From contig JAOAQZ010000002.1 of NCBI GenBank assembly GCA_025210795.1, forward strand, positions 1 through 43,850: 43,850 nt of DNA, given 5' to 3'. Below, piece by piece: positions 32,756 through 39,843 of this stretch. A program made the position numbers and the translations under genes. The notes below the pieces were generated by a model. That model saw nothing but the letters and a program-made list of their open reading frames with translations, ran no database searches and was not told the DNA's origin. Source of the DNA: Cohaesibacter sp. GTDB lineage: Bacteria; Pseudomonadota; Alphaproteobacteria; Rhizobiales; Cohaesibacteraceae. How positions within the stretch are numbered: position 1 is the first letter of the stretch; each line of letters begins with the position of its first letter.

Positions 32756-33311
32756 TTGACGAGCCTCCCGATGCTCTGCCGTGGTTCGGGTGGAACCCAA
32801 GAACTTTTTCAGCCGCCTTTCTGGCTGCTATTGCCTCGGAGAGAGTGCTGTAATAGCCAACATGGGTGAGGTTGCCGTCATGATTGATCAACACCCGCCA
32901 TTTGTCGCGTTTTGCAATCCTATAAACGCCAGTAACACCTGTCGTGTTGTCTTTTCTGCGTGGGTGGTTTTTCGCGCTCTCCAAGTTTGAAACGATACGT
33001 AAGTTTCCAATTCGATTGTTCAGCTTGTTATGATCGATGTGATCAAGAATACCGCTCGGCCACTCGCCATGGTGCCAAGCCCAAACAAGTCGATGAGCCT
33101 TTATCGAATGTTCTTTGCCTCTGATTGAAATACAAATCGTCTTGTATCCATCATGGTCAATCCATCCCGCCTCTTTTCCGAGAAACCGTGAGTTAAACAA
33201 GTTCCTGCCGTGAGCATTCTTGAAATCGCTCAACGGCCGTTCAGTCCAAACCAAGGCACCATCGCAATAGTCAAACAAATCTTTGATCTTCTTCGCATCA
33301 ATTTTGCTCAT
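32748..33311 (-). CDS. HNH endonuclease with AP2 DNA-binding domain
   Basis: This is a 187-residue protein. Residues 70-115 carry an HNH_3-type nuclease: KAHRLVWAWHHGEWP, LDHIDHNKLNNRIGNLR. Residues 120-175 carry an AP2-like domain (GVTGVYRIAKRDKWRVLINH). Such enzymes are mobile and often behave as homing endonucleases. It sits precisely between primase and helicase genes, overlapping the helicase start by eight nt, so it has inserted without breaking the operon. Confidence 0.85.
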   Translation of the reverse strand: MSKIDAKKIKDLFDYCDGALVWTERPLSDFKNAHGRNLFNSRFLGKEAGWIDHDGYKTICISIRGKEHSIKAHRLVWAWHHGEWPSGILDHIDHNKLNNRIGNLRIVSNLESAKNHPRRKDNTTGVTGVYRIAKRDKWRVLINHDGNLTHVGYYSTLSEAIAARKAAEKVLGFHPNHGRASGGSSNV

Positions 33312-34366
33312 TACCTCAATCCTTTACTCACCGCGTCAACAAGCACATCATTCCAATCACTGTGCTGAGGGGGCTTAATTATTTCGTGCGAAAAGTTGCT
33401 TTCTTTCAAGCGCTCTGAAAGCTTGCGGGCTGCCAGTTCTCCCGGAGGGATGTTCCAACCGCTTATGTTGTTTCTAGTCGCAAGGTCTCCGTCCGGGAAA
33501 ATCACCAGAAATTTAACATGGGGCGGGATCTCGAAATTCATCATTCCCGAGGTGGACAGGGCCGCAAACACTGGCAGGTCGTGGAACAGTTCACGGATAG
33601 ACAGAGCGGTTTCTATGCCCTCACATACGCCCCAGATTTCAGCTTCCATCTGGTCTTGGCTGGCAATCCATACAGAGCCACCATCAGGCCTTCCAAGACC
33701 CATTTTGACCTGTTCAATATCGGCCTTGTTGCCTTCCAGATCTGTGAAGATTCTCCAAATCCCATGAAAGCGCTTATCCGGCCCCACAACACAGCCAAGC
33801 AATGCGGGATGGTCTTTTCTCGCGAAGTCATGCCAAACATGGGAATGCGCCCGCAATGCAGGGATCTTATGCGCTTCAAGAATGCCTCTGTTCTTTGTGT
33901 AGAGCTCAACAGGGGTATCTTTGAGGGGAACGGCCTCTGTCCATAGCTTCTTGGCTCTCTGGCCCTTCTCTTGGGCTTTTCTGGCCTCTTCCTGATCTGC
34001 TAAGGCCTGCCTATGCTCATTCTCCTGTCTGCGCTTCTCTGCCCGCTCCCTTGCTTGAGGATCAATCCCGCCTCTCTGGCCTATTGGTGGAGGTCTATTG
34101 TTGAGATATTCGCAAGCTCCTTTGAAATCCAAGCCTAAGCAATGCATCACAAGCCCGATTGCATCCCCATGAGCATCACCCTTACGGCAGAGAAAGAGGT
34201 TTTTGTCTGGGGTAACAATGAAGCCATCTTTGCTTGAGCATCCGGCAGGGCATGGGCCCTTGTAATCCCGCCCTGCTCGCTTCAGTTTTGCTCCCACCAT
34301 GTTGGCCGCATCGAGGGCTGAAACGCTTTTGGCTTCTGCTACCCAATCGTCAAAACTGCTTGTCAT
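33311..34366 (-). CDS. Phage DNA primase (zinc-binding and Toprim domains)
   Basis: This is a 351-residue protein from the ATG complementary to 34364-34366. A GTG four codons earlier is possible. The N-terminal zinc region has GPCPAGCSSKDGF and LFLCRKGDAHGD. A charged helical linker (about 105-145) leads to the Toprim domain with VCEGIETALSI and FLVIFPDGDLATRN. It should make RNA primers and act with the DnaB-like helicase. It lacks a helicase domain of its own. Confidence 0.82.
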   Translation of the reverse strand: MTSSFDDWVAEAKSVSALDAANMVGAKLKRAGRDYKGPCPAGCSSKDGFIVTPDKNLFLCRKGDAHGDAIGLVMHCLGLDFKGACEYLNNRPPPIGQRGGIDPQARERAEKRRQENEHRQALADQEEARKAQEKGQRAKKLWTEAVPLKDTPVELYTKNRGILEAHKIPALRAHSHVWHDFARKDHPALLGCVVGPDKRFHGIWRIFTDLEGNKADIEQVKMGLGRPDGGSVWIASQDQMEAEIWGVCEGIETALSIRELFHDLPVFAALSTSGMMNFEIPPHVKFLVIFPDGDLATRNNISGWNIPPGELAARKLSERLKESNFSHEIIKPPQHSDWNDVLVDAVSKGLR

Positions 34367-34484
34367 GATAGCCACCACAAGACAGAGGTCTAATGTTTAA
34401 CGAATTGCTCGGATTGCCAAAGATAGAAAAATCGCGCATTAATCGCATCATATGATTTTGACGCTCTAATTTTGGATAATCTAC

Positions 34485-34850
34485 ATGCGCATTTTTGTTA
34501 TAGCAGCAATCTTTATTGCTACATTGAGCACGTCGGCAACTGCCAGTTTTTTGGGACGTGAGCTGAAACAGCTCTGTGAAAACGACACGGCCACCTGCGA
34601 TCTTTTGATCATAGAGTCTATCCGCTCGTATCAGACTGGTCTTTATGATGCCACTAAGAAACATACCAATGATGTCGTCAAAAGCTTTAATACTGAGAGC
34701 ATAGCTCAGTTTTGCCTCCCAAACCCTCATGAAGCTGACAAGATGCGCAAAGCGGTAATCGATATTATTGAACTTAATCCAGATTTGTTGACTGATGGGG
34801 CCCATTGGATCATTAGAGATGCAATGCGTGAAACCTATCCATGTAAATAA
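34485..34850 (+). CDS. Secreted Rap1a/Tai-like protein (moron)
   Basis: This 121-residue protein has a signal peptide (MRIFVIAAIFIATLSTSATA). The mature part shows the Rap1a/Tai pattern: paired cysteines LCENDTATC, FCLPNP in the middle and a final ETYPCK, with helices between. Family members protect against periplasmic toxins of type VI secretion systems. It lies alone on the plus strand and ends two bases before the convergent gene. It may protect the lysogen at the envelope. Confidence 0.65.
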   Translation: MRIFVIAAIFIATLSTSATASFLGRELKQLCENDTATCDLLIIESIRSYQTGLYDATKKHTNDVVKSFNTESIAQFCLPNPHEADKMRKAVIDIIELNPDLLTDGAHWIIRDAMRETYPCK

Positions 34851-34852
34851 AC

Positions 34853-35254
34853 TCACGGCTCCAAAACCTCTTTAACTTCCCTTGCCAACAAGACACGCAA
34901 ATTATCTCTTGGCTTTCCCATTCGAAGATCGCAGGCCTCCTGATAGAGGTCTGAGAGCTTGATCTTGTCCATTGCTTCAACTAGCTGATTACCCCACTCA
35001 GGGTGAGCCAGAAGCACATCAGAAACCGCGTTTAAAACCGGTGCCGGGATGACCCTCATATCGGTGTTATCTGTGGTCTGGCAGATGGCTATCAGCACAT
35101 GGCGTAAGTGCCCTGCCCCATATCGATTTCTGATTTGCCAGAGAGAGCGGCGGGCTTTTGTGGTTCTAAGGGTTCTGGGTTGCCATCTTGCAGCAGGCCA
35201 AACCTTGAGGCCCACTTCATCGCAAATACGGTCTATTTCACCCTTGGGCTTCAT
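34853..35254 (-). CDS. Conserved phage protein of unknown function
   Basis: This is a 133-residue protein. LKVWPAARWQPRTLRTTKAR followed by SLWQIRNRYGAGHLRHVL is a basic, aromatic pattern I associate with a phage protein frequent in Hyphomicrobiales, without a known role. It overlaps the next upstream gene by ATGA and belongs to the replication operon. Confidence 0.6.
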   Translation of the reverse strand: MKPKGEIDRICDEVGLKVWPAARWQPRTLRTTKARRSLWQIRNRYGAGHLRHVLIAICQTTDNTDMRVIPAPVLNAVSDVLLAHPEWGNQLVEAMDKIKLSDLYQEACDLRMGKPRDNLRVLLAREVKEVLEP

Positions 35255-35505
35255 CTAGTGGCATCCTTGAACAGAGCTTCTGCTTTATCTCTGGCGGTCA
35301 TTGAGGCGGGCTGTCTGTTTGGCTTCGAGCTATTCTTGCGTGACAACATGAAGGCCCTTTCTTCGGCCTCCTCTGCTCTTAGACGCCAATAGCTGCTTTG
35401 AGCTTCGAGAAGGCGCTCATAGTTGCCTTGGGTGTCAACCTTCTCATATGTGCCTCTTGCTTTACTCAGGCGCTCTGAGGCTGCTTGTAGGGCTGTGCTG
35501 GTCAT
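35251..35505 (-). CDS. Small coiled-coil protein of the replication operon
   Basis: This 84-residue protein is almost wholly helical, with heptad-like repeats (LLEAQSSYWRLRAEEAEERA). No family is recognised. It overlaps the RuvC-like gene upstream and the 133-residue gene downstream by four bases each. Perhaps a small accessory of the replication proteins. Confidence 0.6.
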   Translation of the reverse strand: MTSTALQAASERLSKARGTYEKVDTQGNYERLLEAQSSYWRLRAEEAEERAFMLSRKNSSKPNRQPASMTARDKAEALFKDATR

Positions 35506-36050
35506 GGGCGCATCTCAAAAAGTGGGGTTGATTTAGCTGCATATGTCGGGTCCATGCGAGATCTGGAATAATCCAGCAAGCCCAAGGCATCTGCCTGATT
35601 ATCATCTTTGATTTGCCATCCAAGGTCTTGGCAACGCTGCTTAACTGCCTTCTTGTACCAATTTGATTGCTTGCCCTTCACACGATGTTCCTTCGGAGGA
35701 GTTCGCCCCAAAAGAAAATGCTTGCGCCATGTTTGAACCGGCACTTCTTCCAGTGAACAGCCCAAAGCTTTTACAATATCGTGTGTGTTCACGTTCAAAG
35801 CATAAAGCTTAAGCAGGGTCTTAATCTGAGTGACACCGCTAGGCAGAATTGGACTTTCAATGATGACTGTAGAGACTTCATGGCCCTTGATCTGATTGAT
35901 CAAGAATTTACGGAACTGCCTGTTAAAGGCACCTAACTCTCCATCAAGTTCGACAACACCAGAAGCCAGTTCAGCTGGCTGACCATTGGAGGGCGCTTTA
36001 TATCGCGCCCACCCTGTCTTGGTTGCAGGATCAAGAGCCAGAATATGCAT
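35502..36050 (-). CDS. RuvC-like Holliday junction resolvase/nuclease
   Basis: This is a 182-residue RNase H-fold nuclease. ILALDPATKTGWA carries Asp7, VIIESP carries Glu65, and DDNQADALGLLDYS carries Asp149/150 and Asp154, matching the acidic catalytic set of RuvC. It should cut branched DNA produced by replication or recombination before packaging. It overlaps genes at both ends. Confidence 0.8.
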   Translation of the reverse strand: MHILALDPATKTGWARYKAPSNGQPAELASGVVELDGELGAFNRQFRKFLINQIKGHEVSTVIIESPILPSGVTQIKTLLKLYALNVNTHDIVKALGCSLEEVPVQTWRKHFLLGRTPPKEHRVKGKQSNWYKKAVKQRCQDLGWQIKDDNQADALGLLDYSRSRMDPTYAAKSTPLFEMRP

Positions 36051-36400
36051 TACTGCACCGTATGAAGCTGATGAACTGTTTCTTGGGCAGTTTGAGGTTT
36101 ATCCTCCTCTTCGGCTTCCATCTGATCAACCAAGTCATCACCCGGATCATAGCCCATCAACGCACGATAGTTATCCAGAGAACGCAATACATCATCACGC
36201 TTTTCCTGTGTCATGCGATTGAGGCTACAGATCATTCCAAGGGCTTTTTTGTTGACCCCATATTTCTCAGATGCAGCCTTTACCGCTTCACCATACTCAC
36301 CGGAGCGCTCACCATTTTCTTCTTTGACCTTGGCTTGCATACTGACCAGCTTTCGCAACTCATCCTGTGGGATTGCTTCTTCTGTTTTGACCTCTGACAT
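36050..36400 (-). CDS. GapR-like (DUF2312-like) DNA-binding protein, divergent
   Basis: This is a 116-residue protein. The helix EELRK-type start (DELRKLVSMQAKVKEENGER), the later YGVNKKALGMICSLNRMTQE and KRDDVLRSLDNYRALMG follow the order seen in GapR, an alphaproteobacterial protein that encircles overtwisted DNA. Identity is low, so this is a proposal. In a phage replication operon a GapR-like protein could help topoisomerases. The acidic C-tail is extra. Confidence 0.5.
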   Translation of the reverse strand: MSEVKTEEAIPQDELRKLVSMQAKVKEENGERSGEYGEAVKAASEKYGVNKKALGMICSLNRMTQEKRDDVLRSLDNYRALMGYDPGDDLVDQMEAEEEDKPQTAQETVHQLHTVQ

Positions 36401-36429
36401 GGATCATCCTTTCTTTACTTGCGGGGAAA

Positions 36430-36888
36430 CTATCGGGCAGCAGACAGACCTGTGAGCAGATCGGCTGCTTGTGATTGGAGTGTTTTGAGCTCTTCAATAA
36501 GAGCGGGGCGCTCATGGGCATCAATCTTGCCGTTCTCCATGGCCTCCATGATTGAACTGATGCTGTCAGCCATGCCTTTGACCACCTGTAGGCTCTTGGC
36601 CTCTAGGTTGCAGTCTCGGCCCTCTGGCTCATCGACAAGGATTTTGCCTTGCAGTGAGGCGAGATATTCCAGAACTTCGGTATTGCCTGAGGCATGCGTC
36701 AGATCGGCCAGAACGTCGGCCGGCATGAAACAACCCTCATGGTCAGGGTTCAGGCTGGCATAGTTGGAAAGCATCACATGATTGACCCGCGTTTCCATGG
36801 CAGCGACTTCCTGCTTGCCAAACGAGTTGATCAGGCGGCGGGTTACGGCCTTCAAACCCCGATAAGTGTTTCCATCAAACTGTCTCAT
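36430..36888 (-). CDS. CII-like regulator (Phage_CP76 type)
   Basis: This is a 152-residue protein from ATG at 36888 with AGGA upstream. A TTG 16 codons earlier is possible. MRQFDGNTYRGLKAVTRRLI, VMLSNYASLNPDHEGCFMPA and DVLADLTHASGNTEVLEYLA follow the pattern of the Phage_CP76/CII family. The C-terminal half is helical. It comes after cro and a terminator on the same strand, the place of cII in lambdoid phages. It may activate the lysogenic promoters. Confidence 0.65.
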   Translation of the reverse strand: MRQFDGNTYRGLKAVTRRLINSFGKQEVAAMETRVNHVMLSNYASLNPDHEGCFMPADVLADLTHASGNTEVLEYLASLQGKILVDEPEGRDCNLEAKSLQVVKGMADSISSIMEAMENGKIDAHERPALIEELKTLQSQAADLLTGLSAAR

Positions 36889-37000
36889 GAAACTTTTCCT
36901 GATCTTTTCAGATGACGCGGGTTGCTCTATGAGCAAATCTTGAAATGCGAGGAAGGACTTGCCGCTCTTTTGGTCCGGGGAAATCCCACTCGTGAACTCG

Positions 37001-37043
37001 AAAAAAGGAGGGGCCAGAGGTTGCTTTGACTAACTGGCCCCTC
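37001..37043 (-). terminator. Strong terminator between the cro operon and the CII-like gene (tR1 position)
   Basis: GAGGGGCCAG (37008-37017) and CTGGCCCCTC (37034-37043) form a perfect 10-bp stem with a 16-nt loop. On the minus strand C and then six T follow. It lies between Cro-like and CII-like genes, as tR1 does in lambda. Confidence 0.85.
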
Positions 37044-37057
37044 AAGGTGTCGGACGT

Positions 37058-37150
37058 CCCCGCCTCCGAAGGAGAAATGGGCGGGGTGAAAACAGGGTGT
37101 CCCTACCCTGTTATGAGTGCGAGGCGAGTTGGAGGACTTTCTCGCCTCGC
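37058..37150 (-). ncRNA. Three further strong hairpins upstream of the tR1-like terminator
   Basis: CCCCGCC (37058-37064) pairs with GGCGGGG (37080-37086), with an inner CTCC/GGAG stem. AACAGGGT (37091-37098) pairs with ACCCTGTT (37105-37112). GCGAGGCGAG (37119-37128) pairs perfectly with CTCGCCTCGC (37141-37150). With the terminator stem this makes four hairpins in 143 nt, in the 274-nt gap before the CII-like gene. No credible protein is encoded there. The order suggests a structured regulatory RNA or antitermination element. Confidence 0.6.
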
Positions 37151-37162
37151 TGGTGGGCCTCC

Positions 37163-37258
37163 TCAGGTACTCAAGGCCAACCAAGCAATCAGGCCCATAA
37201 GGACCGCAAAACCAGATGAACCGGCAGCAAAGACAGCGATTAGAACCAAAAGCCTCAT
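37163..37258 (-). CDS. 31-residue single-helix membrane protein
   Basis: This tiny protein, MRLLVLIAVFAAGSSGFAVL plus a hydrophobic remainder, is almost one membrane helix. Its start overlaps the stop of the 40-residue gene (ATGA), and GGAG lies nine bases upstream. It is the last gene before the hairpin region. Function unknown, perhaps inhibition of host division or superinfection. Confidence 0.55.
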   Translation of the reverse strand: MRLLVLIAVFAAGSSGFAVLMGLIAWLALST

Positions 37259-37377
37259 TTGCCCTTGCTCCATGTCTGTTTGATTTCCCAAGCTGCCTTT
37301 CCAAAGATGATCAAGGCCGCAACAAGCGCCATCACTCCAAGGATCTGACAAACGAGCTGGAAGGTTTCGTAATCCAT
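37255..37377 (-). CDS. 40-residue membrane protein after cro
   Basis: This is MDYETFQLVCQILGVMALVA followed by ALIIFGKAAWEIKQ and a basic end. It has one membrane helix and an amphipathic basic tail. AGGAGG stands at an ideal distance before the ATG, and the gene begins 12 bp after the cro stop. It overlaps the 31-residue gene by ATGA. The good ribosome site and coupling make it likely real. Confidence 0.6.
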   Translation of the reverse strand: MDYETFQLVCQILGVMALVAALIIFGKAAWEIKQTWSKGK

Positions 37378-37389
37378 CAGACAGGCCTC

Positions 37390-37602
37390 CTATTCGGCTG
37401 GGGCGGGTTCATACCAAGCAGAGATCGGGACCGCTCCATCTGTGGCCTTTTCAATCTGCTTCTTCCGCTTATCAGTTACAGAGCCACCCGCCAGAATGCG
37501 TTGGAGGGTGATACGGGAGATTCCGATCTCCTGCGCAAACTGCACATTGGTGAGACCACACTCTCTTCGCTGTTCTTTCAGCCATTGCTTTAATTTCATC
37601 AT
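37390..37602 (-). CDS. Cro-like repressor
   Basis: This is a 70-residue helix-turn-helix protein: LTNVQFAQEIGISRITLQRI at about 17-36 forms the DNA-binding motif. It is divergent from the CI-like gene and first in the long minus-strand lytic operon. It should bind the TGATACAT-type sites in the shared control region and turn down the repressor promoter. The leader before the start is only about ten bases. Confidence 0.82.
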   Translation of the reverse strand: MMKLKQWLKEQRRECGLTNVQFAQEIGISRITLQRILAGGSVTDKRKKQIEKATDGAVPISAWYEPAPAE

Positions 37603-37616
37603 AAATTGAAAGTAAC

Positions 37617-37681
37617 ATAATATGATACATTTTCAAGATGGCAATTCAAAAAATGTATCTTTTTCTGATATCGACGTATCA
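37617..37681. promoter_or_regulatory. cI-cro control region with Cro promoter and operators
   Basis: For cro, a -35 TTGCCA (complement of 37639-37644) and -10 TATTAT (complement of 37617-37622) with 16-bp spacing are visible. TGATACAT at 37623-37630 lies between them. Further half-sites are ATGTATC at 37653-37659, TGATAT at 37666-37671 and GTATCA at 37676-37681. The first two form a 10-bp inverted repeat GATACATTTT/AAAATGTATC. A palindrome of the same half-site recurs near 40500. Confidence 0.7.
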
Positions 37682-37705
37682 AAACTCCCATGCAACATTC
37701 CTGAT

Positions 37706-38401
37706 ATGGGAATCCTTACTGAAGCGCGAAAAGCTGCAGGCCTAACACAAGAAGAGTTGGCCGAAAGATGTGACGTTACGCGCATAACGATAGTTCGACT
37801 GGAAAAGCAGGACGGCATTTCAAAGAAATGGGCTGAGAAACTTTCGCCTATTTTGAATGTTCCGATCTCCACCCTGATGTTAGGCAACTCTCCAACTCCA
37901 CCGTCAAAAAGTGAAACTGGTGACCTCGAGCCATCTCCATCTCAACTTGGAGTATTACCAATTCGTGGGGAAGTCGCCGCTGGTGTTTGGCGTGAGTATG
38001 ATGAGCTAGCTCAAGACTTGGGGGAACCCACAGAATACGCAGCAACGGTCATGATGCCAGGATACCCGCAAGAGCATCAATTCGCCCTAACGGTGCGTGG
38101 AGAAAGCCTGAACAAGATTGCCCCCAATGGCGCAACATTACACTGTATTGAGCTAATCAATGGTGGCGCTTGGGATATCAAAGAAGGCGAGCTGGTAATT
38201 GTCCAACGCTCCAAATTCCAAGGGCAGATGATCGAAACCACAGCCAAGCGTGTAAGAAAGAACGGCAACTGGGAGCTATGGCCGGAAAGCGACCACCCAG
38301 ATTTCCAAGAACCGCTAAAAGTTGCTGATTATCAAAAAGAAGATTGTGACGAGGAAATTAGAATCCTCGCAAAGGTTATCAGTATAACTAGATCTCCTTG
38401 A
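37706..38401 (+). CDS. CI-like repressor with S24 (LexA-type) peptidase domain
   Basis: This is 231 residues from ATG at 37706. The frame is open to an ATG at 37622, which would put operators and 28 extra residues in the gene. I prefer 37706, where the helix-turn-helix domain begins (MGILTEARKAAGLTQEELAE). The autocleavage site VAAGVW, Ser in VRGESLNKIAPNG and Lys in ETTAKRV form the S24 set. RecA-stimulated self-cleavage after DNA damage would induce the prophage. No Shine-Dalgarno is visible, so the mRNA may be leaderless, as lambda cI is. Confidence 0.88.
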   Translation: MGILTEARKAAGLTQEELAERCDVTRITIVRLEKQDGISKKWAEKLSPILNVPISTLMLGNSPTPPSKSETGDLEPSPSQLGVLPIRGEVAAGVWREYDELAQDLGEPTEYAATVMMPGYPQEHQFALTVRGESLNKIAPNGATLHCIELINGGAWDIKEGELVIVQRSKFQGQMIETTAKRVRKNGNWELWPESDHPDFQEPLKVADYQKEDCDEEIRILAKVISITRSP

Positions 38402-38421
38402 GCCTTAGAGGGCTACATTTT

Positions 38422-39129
38422 ATGTTTAAATATTCTTTTGCAGTATTTCTATTTCTTTGCAGCCCATCAGTCGCATTCACTGATTTAATTCATAACTACC
38501 CTGTTCAGGCAAGAAACCAGCTATTGAGCTATTTTCAGTGCGCGAACAAATTCTTGACTGATATGGGCACTTTACAGCCTCATGCATATTTTGACGATAT
38601 CGAGCCCAGCCTGCCAGTCCAATGTGGCGAGTACATCAAAGCTGCGACATTTACATTAAAAAACGCTGGCCTCTCACCACAGATGACCAAGGACAAAATC
38701 AACGCAGAATATAAAAATCAACGACCGAGCCTAGTTCGTCGATTCTATCACTCCCAAGCCAAGGCACTGACCCTCACCACACCCAACGCGCCCCAAAACA
38801 CAAAGAACACCGATATAGAGCTAGCCAAAGACAAAGCAAACGAGTGCTTTGCAAAACACGCCATAGACATCATGGCCTACTCAGACGAAAAAGCTGAAAT
38901 TGGTGCCGAAGTGGTACTCACACGCTGTGAAGTTGAATTAAATGGAGTTGCTGACGCAATCTTTGCACAAGCCAACAGACCAAAAAATGAGCTAGAGGCA
39001 GAAGTGAAGACCTATTACGAGGATAGGCATCGCAAGATCATATCTTCAATTGTTACAGGGCGCGTAACTTTGCGAAAAGGAATGCTGGAAGAAGAGCAGG
39101 AAAATAGCAAGCCTCCCAACAAGCTTTAA
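38422..39129 (+). CDS. Secreted protein co-transcribed with the repressor (lysogenic conversion candidate)
   Basis: This 235-residue protein has signal peptide MFKYSFAVFLFLCSPSVAF. The mature part is helical with four cysteines (SYFQCAN, VQCGEY, NECFAK, TRCEVE), likely two disulfides. No family is recognised. GAGGG precedes the ATG by about nine bases. A TTG overlapping the repressor stop is less likely as start. Being directly behind cI, it should be made in the lysogen, in the periplasm. Confidence 0.7.
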   Translation: MFKYSFAVFLFLCSPSVAFTDLIHNYPVQARNQLLSYFQCANKFLTDMGTLQPHAYFDDIEPSLPVQCGEYIKAATFTLKNAGLSPQMTKDKINAEYKNQRPSLVRRFYHSQAKALTLTTPNAPQNTKNTDIELAKDKANECFAKHAIDIMAYSDEKAEIGAEVVLTRCEVELNGVADAIFAQANRPKNELEAEVKTYYEDRHRKIISSIVTGRVTLRKGMLEEEQENSKPPNKL

Positions 39130-39266
39130 AACCGATAAGCAACTGAATATAAAGAGAAAAACACCAGCAGCTAGCACACTCAGCAAGAGCAAGAACACAA
39201 AAAGAACAAACACATCAACATGCAATTGCTTTCGTAGACACGAAACTGCGAATCAGTGAAAATAAA

Positions 39267-39297
39267 AAGCCGGTACATGGTTCAGATGTACCGGCTT
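39267..39297 (-). terminator. Perfect 12-bp hairpin with T-run on the minus strand
   Basis: AAGCCGGTACAT (39267-39278) and ATGTACCGGCTT (39286-39297) form a 12-bp stem with a 7-nt loop. On the minus strand it continues with a total of five T and then ATTTTC. On the plus strand there is no T-run. The only minus-strand candidate gene upstream is the weak 48-codon frame at 39697, so the transcript it stops is not obvious. Confidence 0.6.
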
Positions 39298-39409
39298 AAC
39301 TCTAACCGCAGTCAGCTAGGCTGCGTCGTGAATTCACCACGTTAGTTTGACGATTTTCGTGGGAGACGTCAATGCCTCGCTGGCTCTTTTCAAAAAGAAA
39401 GGCCAGCAT

Positions 39410-39649
39410 ATGGCTATTATTCATCCCCTAACTGGGGTGGAACTTAATGATGTTGAGATCGAGCGCAAGGCTCTTAATTTCAACGAGGCGGTAACCGCGC
39501 ACTTGATGCGCATGCAGGGCGAAAAGTACAATATCATCGCCCAACATCTCGGAACCAACACCCATCGTTTAGGCGAGGTTTTTCGGGAAGAGCTACATAT
39601 AGGGGCCAAGCAGGCTGCCTCCCGCCTGCTTGCAACCGCCGCCGAATAA
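39410..39649 (+). CDS. Small helix-turn-helix protein
   Basis: This is a 79-residue protein. MRMQGEKYNIIAQHLGTNTH followed by RLGEVFREE is a helix-turn-helix like those in short alphaproteobacterial regulators of the form NIIAxxLGTNxxRVxEV. The ATG at 39410 follows AAAGG. An earlier in-frame start at 39347 has no ribosome site. A strong terminator follows the stop. It lies between the repressor unit and the early operon and may regulate the latter. Confidence 0.65.
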   Translation: MAIIHPLTGVELNDVEIERKALNFNEAVTAHLMRMQGEKYNIIAQHLGTNTHRLGEVFREELHIGAKQAASRLLATAAE

Positions 39650-39659
39650 AATACAACAG

Positions 39660-39690
39660 ACCCGCCGACAACTGACGTTGGCGGGTTTTC
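39660..39690 (+). terminator. Rho-independent terminator after the small HTH gene
   Basis: ACCCGCCGAC (39660-39669) pairs with GTTGGCGGGT (39677-39686) over ten positions (one G-U), with a 7-nt loop and TTTTC. It follows the HTH stop codon by 11 bp. Confidence 0.85.
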
Positions 39691-39696
39691 GTTTAA

Positions 39697-39843
39697 CTAA
39701 TCCCGCACTCCATTTTCTTGCTGCTTGTGGACTTTGATCATCACATCAAGCTCTTTTCGTGCATCTTCATTGTAAGCAGGGGAGGTCAGGCGGATAGATA
39801 GAATCACCCTTATCGTCACTGGCTTTTCAAAGTCAAAAACCAT
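39697..39843 (-). CDS. Possible 48-residue protein, weak
   Basis: This frame starts MVFDFEKPVTIRVILSIRL and ends KQQENGVRD. The pattern of two strands and a helix is protein-like. There is no good ribosome binding site, and it lies opposite to neighbouring genes. If expressed, its transcript would run into the minus-strand hairpin at 39267. It may be a gene remnant. Confidence 0.25.
   Translation of the reverse strand: MVFDFEKPVTIRVILSIRLTSPAYNEDARKELDVMIKVHKQQENGVRD

Noticed and set aside
36927..37304. Minus-strand frame of 125 codons between cro and the CII-like gene
   Set aside because: It runs through four perfect hairpins and the two tiny membrane genes, lacks a ribosome site, and its composition is not protein-like.
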